Positions 53,971 through 61,847 of a stretch of DNA of 64,000 bases are shown piece by piece. The DNA is taken from the NCBI RefSeq assembly GCF_014237865.1, contig NZ_JACJUU010000005.1, positions 1 to 64,000 on the forward strand, read 5' to 3'. A model generated the notes under the pieces. It had not been told where the DNA came from. It saw only the letters and a program-made list of their open reading frames with translations, and ran no database searches. This DNA comes from Pusillimonas minor (GTDB lineage Bacteria > Pseudomonadota > Gammaproteobacteria > Burkholderiales > Burkholderiaceae_B). The translations under genes were made by a program, and so were the position numbers. The number at the start of each line of letters is the position of its first letter. Position 1 is the stretch's first letter.

Positions 53971-54740
53971 AGTCCAGTTCCTTTGTGAACCAGCTTGAAG
54001 TACAGGCCATAAGGCAGCCAGCGCAGCGCTTTAAGAATGAAAGAAAAACGTTTCGGGAAGTCAATCTCGAAATGGCCTCGCATCCAGCCCTTTTCAATGG
54101 CGTCGGCCGCCTGCTCGGGTGTTTGCAGAAACGGCATGGGAAATTCGTTCTGGCGCGTCAAAGGCGTTTCGACAAACCCCGGGTGAACCACCGACACCCC
54201 GATACCTTGCGGGCGCAAATCCAGAAAAAGCGTTTCGGCCAGGTGCGTAAGTGCGGCCTTGGTGGGGCCATAGGCCAAACCTTGCGGCAGCCCGCTAAAG
54301 CCGGCCACGCTTGAAACCAGGCTGATATGCCCGGTGCCTTGCTGCAAGAACAGCGGTATAACCGGCGCCAGGACATTCAGGGCGCCAATATAGTTAACCT
54401 GCTGATGTTGGATCATTTGACTCAGGTCGAACCGCTGGGCGCGCATGGCCTTGTAGACGCCGGCGCAATACAAGACCCGGTCTAAACGCCCATAGCGCTG
54501 CACAATGGCATTACACGCCGAACGCACCGCGGCAGCATCGGTGACATCAAGCGCCAGCGCCAGACACCCGTTGAACCGGGCCTCGAAGGTATGGAGCGCC
54601 GACGCATCGCGGGCCGACACCACCACTTTAACGCCCTTCGAGGCCAGCCGTTCGGCAACGGCACGCCCGATGCCCGTTGACGCACCGACAACCCAGACAA
54701 CCTGATCTGCGGAGTAATCGAAACGGGGATTCAGCGCCAT
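53967..54740 (-). CDS. Short-chain dehydrogenase/reductase
   Basis: The 257-residue Rossmann-fold enzyme has cofactor motif VGASTGIGRAVAERLA (about 17-32), catalytic serine in VSSVAGFSG and the YGPTKAAL catalytic Tyr/Lys pair. Substrate unknown. In this operon, between the lipid-modifying genes and the SnoaL-like gene, a lipid or fatty-acyl substrate is plausible. It begins nine bases after the DUF3833 stop. Confidence 0.9.
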   Translation of the reverse strand: MALNPRFDYSADQVVWVVGASTGIGRAVAERLASKGVKVVVSARDASALHTFEARFNGCLALALDVTDAAAVRSACNAIVQRYGRLDRVLYCAGVYKAMRAQRFDLSQMIQHQQVNYIGALNVLAPVIPLFLQQGTGHISLVSSVAGFSGLPQGLAYGPTKAALTHLAETLFLDLRPQGIGVSVVHPGFVETPLTRQNEFPMPFLQTPEQAADAIEKGWMRGHFEIDFPKRFSFILKALRWLPYGLYFKLVHKGTGL

Positions 54741-54749
54741 AATTTGCCC

Positions 54750-55301
54750 TTAACGTTTATGGAACGACAACGTGACATCGCCCAGACGGATGCCAAACTT
54801 GCTCATGACCGCCTTGTTCAGCATGACCTTGTCATCCATCAGGTACATCCAGTCGTTGAACGAAACATCGTAGGTCCGGTCGCCAACCGGCAGCCGCAGC
54901 ACATAGCGCCACTGGAAGGCATTACCTGCCACCTCGCCAGACGCTTCGCCGACTACATCTTCGGCAGTACCGGTGTAGCGCCCGTCACCCTCATAGGTCA
55001 GGTACCAGACGCGGCGTTGCTTCTCGCCATCGCTATAGATAAAGTCTTCTTCCAGCACCCCTTTGTTGCCTTCCCAGCTGGCTTTGATTTTGACGGTAAA
55101 GCGTCTGACCACCTTGCCGCTGCGGTCGGTAAACAAACCATAGGCGTCAATGTCACCGACAAAATACTCGCGCAAGTCAAGCACAGGCCGCTCTGCCGCA
55201 TAATCGGCGGGTTTGGGCGATGCACAGGCAATCAGCCCCATACACGCGACCGATAGCGTGGCCCAGCGCACGCCCCGTTTCCAGGCTGTAAATACAGGCA
55301 T
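54750..55301 (-). CDS. DUF3833 lipoprotein
   Basis: The 183-residue protein has a lipoprotein signal: MGLIACASP gives a lipobox with the lipidated cysteine near residue 27. The mature part has the DUF3833 pattern (DLREYFVGDIDAYGLFTDRS and SFNDWMYLMDDKVMLNKA). DUF3833 proteins occur almost only in gene clusters with cyclopropane synthase-like and DUF1365 genes. Function is unproven. It is separated from the MFS gene by one base. Confidence 0.85.
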   Translation of the reverse strand: MPVFTAWKRGVRWATLSVACMGLIACASPKPADYAAERPVLDLREYFVGDIDAYGLFTDRSGKVVRRFTVKIKASWEGNKGVLEEDFIYSDGEKQRRVWYLTYEGDGRYTGTAEDVVGEASGEVAGNAFQWRYVLRLPVGDRTYDVSFNDWMYLMDDKVMLNKAVMSKFGIRLGDVTLSFHKR

Positions 55302-55302
55302 A

Positions 55303-56608
55303 TCAATGCTCCTTATCCCAACGGCGACGCCATAGCCACAAGGCGTAAAGCGCCACCAGTTTCAAACCACAAGGCAGGACCGCGTAAGCCAGACTAAGCG
55401 ACCACAACCCGTGTTCATCGGTTTGGCCAGGCGTATACCCCAGCCACTGCAACATCGGCAACACCAGCCCTGCAGCCAGGGCCAGATTCAGTTTCGACGC
55501 ACTGTTCCACCAGCCAAAGTAAGCCCCTTCGGAATCGGGGCTGACCGCCTCGGTGCGAATAACACGGGCCAGCAACGGTGTGGGCAGTGCGAGGTCGGCG
55601 CCCAGCGCCAACCCGCTGGCCGCGCAAATTAGAAGAAACAACGTCGTGTCACCGGCCCCCAGAAACGCCGCCCCAAAAAAACTGACGACGGCCAGCGCCA
55701 TGCCCACTGCCCAGCCCGCCCCCAGGCCAACGCGGGCAACCACTTTGACCCACAGCGGCAAAGACACTGCCGCACATGCAAAGTAAATGGCCAAAAAAGC
55801 GCCTTCCCAGCCCGCAGCCTGCAAGCGATCGTTGACAAAGAAGAGCAGCAAGGTCGCCGGGATGGCACTGGCTATGCCATTGACCAGGAACACCGCCATC
55901 AGCCCGCGAAACGCGGGGCCACGCCAGGGCAACGCAAAGTAATGCAAAGAAAGCCTGGGCGCGACGGCAGGCCCCGCAAGACTGACGTTAGGGGCGACAG
56001 GGGCAGGCGCACGCCCTAACGCCAGCCAGCCCAGCCACAGCGCCACGCCCAAGACCACGGCGGTAGCCGGCATACCCGCCACAGTGGGCAAGACACTGGC
56101 CAGCATCACGCCGACCAGGGTGGCAGCTTCGCGCCAGGAGACCCACCGGCTTTGGGCGTCGTCACTGCCTTTAAGACGCGCGGCCCAGGCCTGATGCGTG
56201 ATGGTCAGCGCGCTGTAGGCCAGGTAGGTCAGCATCAGCGCAAGCGCGCACCAGGCCAGCAAAGCCGTTTGCGGTTCACGCAAGGCCTGCGGCGGAAAAA
56301 AAAGCCCGATAAAGCCGGCCAGCAAAGCCACGCACCCCAGCCCCACGGCAAGCTGCAAGCTGCAAGCTGCGTCTGGATACCGAAAACAGGCGATCGGCCA
56401 CATAACCCATGACCGGGTCGGTTACGGCGTCGAAGATACGGACAAACAAGAGCACCGCCCCCAATGCCGCCAAGGAGGCACCGAACTGTTCGGCGTAATA
56501 GGCGGGCATGTACACGTACAGCGGCAGCGCCACGAATGCCAGGGGCAACCCCAAGGCCCCGTAATTAAAGCCCGCCGCAGGCGCGGGGTGCACCTCGCGG
56601 GCCGTCAT
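55303..56608 (-). pseudogene. MFS (GPH-like) transporter, frameshifted by a heptamer repeat
   Basis: The N-terminal frame (start 56608) encodes LALPLYVYMPAYYAEQFGASL-type helices up to VADRLFSVSRRSLQLA. The remaining helices lie in another frame, ending at 55303. The switch falls on three tandem AAGCTGC units (56350-56370). Removing one 7-bp unit joins the frames as RRSLQLAVGLGCVALL and gives a protein of about 432 residues. The intact family has 12 helices and resembles sugar/cation symporters found beside cyclopropane synthase and DUF3833 genes. As written the gene is off. It could be phase-variable, or the copy number could be a sequencing error. Confidence 0.82.
56350..56370. repeat. AAGCTGC heptamer x3 in the MFS gene
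   Basis: Three perfect tandem copies of AAGCTGC are present, with two matching bases upstream. The heptamer is not a multiple of three, so each gain or loss changes the reading frame of the MFS gene. Two copies would give one continuous frame. Confidence 0.88.
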
Positions 56609-57288
56609 TACAATTGCCCCAGCAAAGCCGACCGCATCGCCGGTTCGGAGGTCTTCTCGGACAACCAGATCCCGAAGAACAGACGCCCAAACCTCGCGTT
56701 TTCTACCGACGCGGTTTGTTTACCATTAAAGAAAAACTCCACAGTGCCACCAGGCCGCCAAACGCCGGTCAGGCGGTCGCCCTCGGCAACGTCGGGAAAG
56801 GCGCGCGTCATCAGCGCCAGCCAGTCGGCTTGCTCATCGGGGCTGATGGTATCGAGATTGCTCATTTCTTCAATTGAACGCTGCGCAATCGCCTCGCCCT
56901 TCAGGCTGCGCGCATAATCAAGCTCGAGCGCAAAAGGCGCGTTGAACAACGCATCGGGCGTAGCGCCAGGCGACAGCCAAAGCCGAATGTCATACACCGA
57001 AAACGCAAACCAGCGAAACCGTTTTTGGCCCTGCAACGACGGTTGCCCCAACGCTGCAACGACCTCGGTCGGCGCCTTGACTGCAGCAGGGCCAGCGGCA
57101 GACGACCCCGACGCCGTAGGCTGCACAGGGGTTTCTTGCAACCGGTTTGACGATACCGAAGGCGCCTGGCCTACGCCTTGCCCCCCGTTGGGTTGAGTTT
57201 GCGCGCCCGCCATAGCAGCCAGCCCCATCAGGGCCAGCACCACAGGCAGGCCAGACAACACACGACGAATGACGTTGACCCCTGACAT
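56608..57288 (-). CDS. Chalcone isomerase-like periplasmic protein
   Basis: The 226-residue protein has a signal peptide (cleavage near AMAGAQT), a low-complexity Pro/Ser/Gly-rich segment (about 30-75) and the bacterial chalcone isomerase-like domain (about 80-225). The domain includes RWFAFSVYDIRLWL and ALELDYARSLKGEAIAQRS. Bacterial members are thought to bind lipids or related hydrophobic ligands rather than chalcones. The stop overlaps the MFS start (TAATG). Confidence 0.83.
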   Translation of the reverse strand: MSGVNVIRRVLSGLPVVLALMGLAAMAGAQTQPNGGQGVGQAPSVSSNRLQETPVQPTASGSSAAGPAAVKAPTEVVAALGQPSLQGQKRFRWFAFSVYDIRLWLSPGATPDALFNAPFALELDYARSLKGEAIAQRSIEEMSNLDTISPDEQADWLALMTRAFPDVAEGDRLTGVWRPGGTVEFFFNGKQTASVENARFGRLFFGIWLSEKTSEPAMRSALLGQL

Positions 57289-57291
57289 GGC

Positions 57292-58536
57292 TTATTCCTC
57301 CGGCTTGTACAACGTGAATTGAATAACGTCGGTGTTACCGGTATCGAAAGCCGCTTCGCAATACGACAGATAGAAGTCCCAGGTGCGCATAAAGCGGGTA
57401 TCAAAGCCCAACGCGCGAATCGCTTGCTCGTTGGCCTGGAAAGGCGTGCGCCAGCGGCGCAAGGTTTCGGCGTAGTCGGGGCCAAAAGCAAATGAGCGTT
57501 CTACTTTCAGGCCTGCCGCCTGCGCATGCTGAATGAAGACGTCACGGCTGGGCAGCATGCCACCCGGGAAGATGTACTGCTGGATGAAGTCGGTAGAGCG
57601 CGCATAGCGCTCGAACAGGTCGTCGCGAATCGTGATGCTTTGAATGCAGGCGCGACCCCCGGGTTTAAGGTTGCGGGCCAGCACATTGAAGTACTCGGGC
57701 CAGTAGGCCTGCCCCACCGCTTCAAACATCTCGATCGACACAATGGCGTCATACGGGCCGTCGTCGATGTCGCGATAATCTTGAAGACGCAGGTCGGTGA
57801 GTTGCGCCAGCCCGGCATCGCGTAAACGCTGCTGGCCAAATACCAGTTGTTCGGTCGACAAGGTCACCCCGGTAAGACTGGCGCGACGCTCGGCGGCAAC
57901 GGTTTCGGCAACAGCGCCCCAGCCACAGCCAATTTCCAGTACGCGCTGGCCCGGCTGCACCCGCACCTCGTCGAGGGCACGACGAATTTTGGCGCGCTGG
58001 GCGTCGGCCAGCGACTGCTGGGTGTTGCCATTGAACCAGGCCGACGAGTAGTTCATGGTGGCATCAAGCCAATGGCAGTAAAACGCATTGCCCAGGTCGT
58101 AATGCGCATGAATATTGCGACGACTGCCGCTACGACTATTGCGGTTAAACAGGTGACGGAAACGGTAAAGCAAACTGCCCCACCACGAGCCATACATGAC
58201 GCGCTCCATGTGGTCGCGATTCAGGATGAACAGCCGGATAAGGCCCGGCAGATCGTGGGTACTCCAGTCACCGTTGATGAACGTTTCGGCAAAACCAATG
58301 TCACCCGACTTAAGCGCCGCAGAAAAAACCGCCCAATTATTTAACCGGACCGCGGCATGAGGCTGCTTGCCGTTACCAAAGCGCCGCTGGCTGCCGTCGG
58401 GCAAGGTCAGTTCCAGGGTGCCATGGGCCAGGTTGTTGAGCATGCGCAAAATAGTACGGGCAGCCGCGGGGCCGCGTGTTTTATCCACGGGCGTTTGCGA
58501 CAACCCGGGCGTACGGGGGTTCAGGGTGTCAGTCAT
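57292..58536 (-). CDS. Cyclopropane-fatty-acyl-phospholipid synthase-like methyltransferase
   Basis: The 414-residue SAM-dependent enzyme has an N-terminal lipid-binding part (about 25-110) and a methyltransferase core. The SAM site is VLEIGCGWGAVAETVA (about 198-213) and IVSIEMFEAVGQAYWPEYF holds the conserved glutamate. It may add a methyl or methylene group to unsaturated phospholipid chains. Relatives (UfaM) in Rhodobacter act in methylated furan fatty-acid synthesis. ATG 58536 is chosen over GTG 58545. It overlaps the DUF1365 end by eight bases. Confidence 0.9.
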   Translation of the reverse strand: MTDTLNPRTPGLSQTPVDKTRGPAAARTILRMLNNLAHGTLELTLPDGSQRRFGNGKQPHAAVRLNNWAVFSAALKSGDIGFAETFINGDWSTHDLPGLIRLFILNRDHMERVMYGSWWGSLLYRFRHLFNRNSRSGSRRNIHAHYDLGNAFYCHWLDATMNYSSAWFNGNTQQSLADAQRAKIRRALDEVRVQPGQRVLEIGCGWGAVAETVAAERRASLTGVTLSTEQLVFGQQRLRDAGLAQLTDLRLQDYRDIDDGPYDAIVSIEMFEAVGQAYWPEYFNVLARNLKPGGRACIQSITIRDDLFERYARSTDFIQQYIFPGGMLPSRDVFIQHAQAAGLKVERSFAFGPDYAETLRRWRTPFQANEQAIRALGFDTRFMRTWDFYLSYCEAAFDTGNTDVIQFTLYKPEE

Positions 58537-59359
58537 GAGGGGCACTCTTCAGGGGTTTGGTCGAGAACGGCACACGTTTCCAGAATAGCTTGGCAGCCTG
58601 CCAATGAATACGGGCAATGATGGCCAAAGTCAGCAACGGCATGGACATCACCGTGCGCCACAGGCTGTTTGGCGTCAGCGGCGTCAGTACGCCGCTGACA
58701 CTCGTTTGCAGTAAAGGGCCGGCGTCATCGTCGTAATCGATGCGCGCCACCGTACGGGGCGCTTGTGACGGGCCACCTGTGGTTTGCATAAAGCGAAACC
58801 GGTAGCCGCCATTGACCTGACAAAACGGCGACACATGAAAGGTTTTTTTGGCGTGAAGCTCTTGCCCCCAGCGCAAATCGGGGCCGGTAAGCAAGTAACA
58901 GTGGCGCTGCCCGAATGTGTTGTTGACCTCGGCAACAATGGCCTTAAGGGTACCGTCGGCATCGTGGGCATACCAGAAGCTGACCGGGTTGAATACGTAA
59001 CCCAGGACCCTGGGATACGTGTGCAGCCAGACTTCGCCATCGGCCTGTATTCCGACTTGCAACAGCACATCTTCCAGCCAGGCCAGGGCATCGGGGCCAC
59101 CGTCACCATGATCGGTGTCGTAGAAACTTACCCACCCGCGCTGGTTGCGCTTTAACCCGGCCACCGGCGTGTGGCGCCAGCTGCGCATGGGCAGCATCAA
59201 GAACCAGGTTTTGTAAGCAAACGCGTTGCGCGCGGGCCGCAAGCGGGTATGACGCACCACGCCTTTACCGATTTTTGCCACCGACGGCGGTATCGCGGCC
59301 GCTGCCATGGCGGCGGTGCCGGGGGACACCGATTGAAGGGGCGAGGTCGCGGCGCGCAC
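58529..59359 (-). CDS. DUF1365 family protein
   Basis: The 276-residue protein has the family pattern: VVRHTRLRPARNAFAYKTWF, HTYPRVLGYVFNPVSFWY and FHVSPFCQVNGGYRFRF. DUF1365 proteins are encoded next to amine-oxidase-like flavoproteins and cyclopropane synthases in many proteobacteria. A role in membrane-lipid modification is inferred from that context. The GTG at 59359 is four bases after the flavoprotein stop. An internal ATG at 59308 is an alternative start. Confidence 0.85.
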   Translation of the reverse strand: MRAATSPLQSVSPGTAAMAAAAIPPSVAKIGKGVVRHTRLRPARNAFAYKTWFLMLPMRSWRHTPVAGLKRNQRGWVSFYDTDHGDGGPDALAWLEDVLLQVGIQADGEVWLHTYPRVLGYVFNPVSFWYAHDADGTLKAIVAEVNNTFGQRHCYLLTGPDLRWGQELHAKKTFHVSPFCQVNGGYRFRFMQTTGGPSQAPRTVARIDYDDDAGPLLQTSVSGVLTPLTPNSLWRTVMSMPLLTLAIIARIHWQAAKLFWKRVPFSTKPLKSAPHD

Positions 59360-59363
59360 GATG

Positions 59364-60689
59364 TTAAGCCGCCTGCAAAAGGTTGGCAGCGGCCCGCCAG
59401 CGCGCCTGCAGGGCCTGCGCTACGGCCAACCCCGATTTCAGGCCGTCTTCGTGAAAGCCATAGCCTGTCCAGGCGCCGCAGAACCAGGTGTGGTTCTCAC
59501 CCTGAATGCCTGGCAGCTTTTCTTGGGCGTCGCGCGCAGCCAGGTCAAACGCGGGATGCGCATAGTTAATGTGGGCAATAACCTTGGCCGGATCGGGTTG
59601 ACGAATCGGGTTAAGCGACACAATAACGTCTTGCGCAAACGGCAACGGCTGCAGCCGGTTAAGCAAATAGTGCAAACAAACCCCGCCCTGACCCTCGCCG
59701 TCGGCGGTATCCCGATGTTCGTAGTTCCAGGCAGCCCAGGCCAAACGCCGCTTGGGCAACAAGGCCGTATCGGTGTGCAGCACCGCATGGTTATCTTGGT
59801 ACGGGATCGCCGACAAAACGGCTTGCTCTGAAGCACGCGCGTCTTGACCCAGGATGCGCAACGCCTGGTCAGAGTGACAGGCAAAAATCACTTCGTCGAA
59901 ATGCTCGGCATGTGCCGGGCTGAAAACCGTTACCCCGGCGCCCGGACCATTACGACGCACCGCCGTCACCGGCGTATTAAGCCGAACATCGGGAATCGAC
60001 GTCAGCATGCGCTGCACATACTGACGCGCGCCCCCGCTAACGGTGTACCACTGCGGGCGATCGTTAACCTGAAGCAGACCGTGATTGTGGCAAAAGCGAA
60101 TCAAGGTAGACACCGGAAATTGCAGCATTTGCCCGGCCGGGCACGACCAGATGCTGCTGATCATGGGCAGCAAATACCAGCGACGGAATGATTCGGTGTA
60201 ACCCCGATTGTCCAGAAAGTGCCCGATGCTCTGGGTGAGCTCGACCTCGTTGCCGGTTTCGGCCAGTCGCGTAGCTTCTTTATTAAAGCGCAAAATTTCG
60301 CGCAGCATAAGCCAGAACGATGGCTTGAATATATTGCTTCGTTGGGCGAACACGCCGTTAAGGTCAGTTCCGCACCACTCCAGCCCGCCCTGCTCGGCCT
60401 GAACCGAAAACGACATGTCAGACGGCGCCGTTGGCACATCGAGCGTTTTGAAGAGTTCGACAAGCTGCGGGTACGTCCGGTGATTAAAAACCAGAAACCC
60501 GGTGTCGACCCCGTGCGTGACAGGCTTGCCGTTGGCATCGTTAAGCGTGACATCAACAGTATGTGTATGCCCGCCGGCATAGTCGGCGGCCTCAAACAGG
60601 GTGACGCGGGCGCCCTCGCCGGCCTGGGCAAGCGACCAGGCGGCACTTAGGCCGGATATGCCGGAACCAATGACGGCAACATGCTTCAT
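59364..60689 (-). CDS. FAD-dependent amine oxidase/desaturase-like protein
   Basis: The 441-residue flavoprotein has a dinucleotide-binding N-terminus, VAVIGSGISGLSAAWSLAQ, then the FEAADYAGGHTHTV motif. A C-terminal CGAWTGYGFHEDGLKSG segment typical of phytoene-desaturase/amine-oxidase folds is present. Related flavoproteins act as lipid desaturases in furan fatty-acid pathways. It is the first gene of the eight-gene operon. AGGAG lies eight bases before the ATG, and a sigma-70-like promoter and TGTC-type operators lie just upstream. Confidence 0.9.
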   Translation of the reverse strand: MKHVAVIGSGISGLSAAWSLAQAGEGARVTLFEAADYAGGHTHTVDVTLNDANGKPVTHGVDTGFLVFNHRTYPQLVELFKTLDVPTAPSDMSFSVQAEQGGLEWCGTDLNGVFAQRSNIFKPSFWLMLREILRFNKEATRLAETGNEVELTQSIGHFLDNRGYTESFRRWYLLPMISSIWSCPAGQMLQFPVSTLIRFCHNHGLLQVNDRPQWYTVSGGARQYVQRMLTSIPDVRLNTPVTAVRRNGPGAGVTVFSPAHAEHFDEVIFACHSDQALRILGQDARASEQAVLSAIPYQDNHAVLHTDTALLPKRRLAWAAWNYEHRDTADGEGQGGVCLHYLLNRLQPLPFAQDVIVSLNPIRQPDPAKVIAHINYAHPAFDLAARDAQEKLPGIQGENHTWFCGAWTGYGFHEDGLKSGLAVAQALQARWRAAANLLQAA

Positions 60690-60699
60690 ACAAGACTCC

Positions 60700-60732
60700 T
60701 GTCCCTGGACAAAACCATAAATGTCCTAGTCA
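60700..60732. promoter_or_regulatory. Two operator-like dyads in the leader of the eight-gene operon
   Basis: TGTCCCTGGACA (60700-60711) and the imperfect TGTCCTAGTCA (60722-60732), plus a half-site TGTC at 60741-60744, lie between the operon promoter and its first start codon. They are related to the perfect TGTCCAAGACA sites on the carH side of the same region. They could block RNA polymerase at or after the start of transcription. Confidence 0.6.
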
Positions 60733-60750
60733 AAGTTAAATGTCTTCACT

Positions 60751-60779
60751 ATATTAACGATAAAATTCGCTTTTAACAA
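60751..60779 (-). promoter_or_regulatory. Promoter of the eight-gene operon
   Basis: On the minus strand TTGTTA (60779-60774), a 17-bp spacer and TAATAT (60756-60751) resemble a sigma-70 promoter, about 60 bp before the amine-oxidase-like start. No ECF-sigma type motif was evident. Confidence 0.6.
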
Positions 60780-60783
60780 TATT

Positions 60784-60812
60784 TTGTCCAAGACAATATT
60801 AATTGATATCAT
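60784..60812 (+). promoter_or_regulatory. carH promoter with palindromic operator over -35
   Basis: TTGTCC (60784-60789), a 17-bp spacer and TATCAT (60807-60812) form the likely promoter. The perfect palindrome TGTCCAAGACA (60785-60795) overlaps the -35 exactly as at the MerR gene promoter at 19130. Confidence 0.7.
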
Positions 60813-60826
60813 ATATGTCCAAGACA
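60785..60826. repeat. Two identical TGTCCAAGACA operator palindromes
   Basis: The sites at 60785-60795 and 60816-60826 are identical, 31 bp apart (about three helical turns), and flank the -10 of the carH promoter. Such phasing suits cooperative binding of a tetrameric regulator such as dark-state CarH. Confidence 0.75.
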
Positions 60827-60852
60827 AACCTGCGCACAGACCCGAATCCGCC

Positions 60853-61827
60853 ATGAGCCCACCAGACAACACCAATCAGTTGATGCTTAACATCACCGCC
60901 GTCGAACGCGACACCCGCATCGGCAAAGACGCTTTGCGGGTCTGGGAAAAGCGCTACGGCTTCCCGACGCCCAAGCGCGATATCAATGGCGAGCGCCTGT
61001 ACCCGCCCGATCAGGTTGAGAAGCTTCGGGTCATCAAACGACTGCTCGACGCCGGGCATCGCCCCGGGCGCATCGTTTCATTAACGCTGGAAGACCTGCA
61101 TCGCCTGGGTGAAGAACTGCGGGAAAGCGACGTTGCAAAGCCCGCCGCGGCCAACGTCGCCCCCGAACAGCAGAACGAAATCCAGGACATCATCACGCTG
61201 CTCAAATCGCACGACCCGGCACAAATCCGGCGTCGGTTCTCTCAAACCATCATGCGGACCGGGCTGTCGCAGTTTGTGCTCAAGGTGGCGATCCCCCTTA
61301 TGCACGAAATCGGGGAGGCCTGGGCCAGCGGCGAGCTGCACATTTTTGAAGAGCACCTATGTAGCGAAATGCTGGAAACCAGCTTGCGTACAGCCATGGC
61401 CTCGGCCCCCGAGGCTAACCAGCACAGCCGCCCTCGCGTATTGCTGTCTACATTCCCCGGAGAGAGCCACAGCCTGGGCCTGCTGATGGCCGAAGCCATC
61501 TTCCAGGTCGAGGGCTGCGCCTGCATGAGTCTGGGTGCGCAGACCCCACTGCACGACCTGGTCAACGCAGCACGCGCACACCGTGCAGACATCATCGCCA
61601 TCAGTTTTTCAGCCGCCAGCAATCCTGGTCATGCCACCGACGGGCTAACTGAACTGCGCACCATGCTGCCGGCCAACATCGAGCTATGGGCCGGCAGCCC
61701 CCACCCTGTCTTGCATCGTCGCGGGGTGCCCGGTGTGCAACTGCTTGCCGATCTGGAACACATCCCCGTGCAACTACAACGCTGGCGCGCCCAAGACCCA
61801 ATCCGGCCCGATATACTGTCAGACTGA
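60853..61827 (+). CDS. carH: CarH/LitR-type MerR regulator with cobalamin-binding photoreceptor domain
   Basis: The 324-residue protein has a MerR DNA-binding domain (about 10-80, ALRVWEKRYGFPTPKRDING), a four-helix bundle (about 110-190) and a Rossmann B12-binding domain (about 190-320). The CarH signature W-x9-EH is present as W157, E167 and H168. The lower-ligand motif is ESHSLG (E204, H206, G209). CarH binds adenosylcobalamin, represses in the dark and is released by light. The residue after W157 is Ala, where Thermus CarH has the His that binds cobalt in the light state (recalled from memory). ATG 60853 is chosen. The longer TTG frame from 60784 would run through the operators. Confidence 0.88.
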   Translation: MSPPDNTNQLMLNITAVERDTRIGKDALRVWEKRYGFPTPKRDINGERLYPPDQVEKLRVIKRLLDAGHRPGRIVSLTLEDLHRLGEELRESDVAKPAAANVAPEQQNEIQDIITLLKSHDPAQIRRRFSQTIMRTGLSQFVLKVAIPLMHEIGEAWASGELHIFEEHLCSEMLETSLRTAMASAPEANQHSRPRVLLSTFPGESHSLGLLMAEAIFQVEGCACMSLGAQTPLHDLVNAARAHRADIIAISFSAASNPGHATDGLTELRTMLPANIELWAGSPHPVLHRRGVPGVQLLADLEHIPVQLQRWRAQDPIRPDILSD

Positions 61828-61847
61828 CATGACTCGGGTTTCGCACG

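Noticed and set aside
60784-60852. TTG start for carH, giving 23 extra residues
   Set aside because: The extension would be encoded by the two operator palindromes and the -10 region. ATG 60853 fits the family length.
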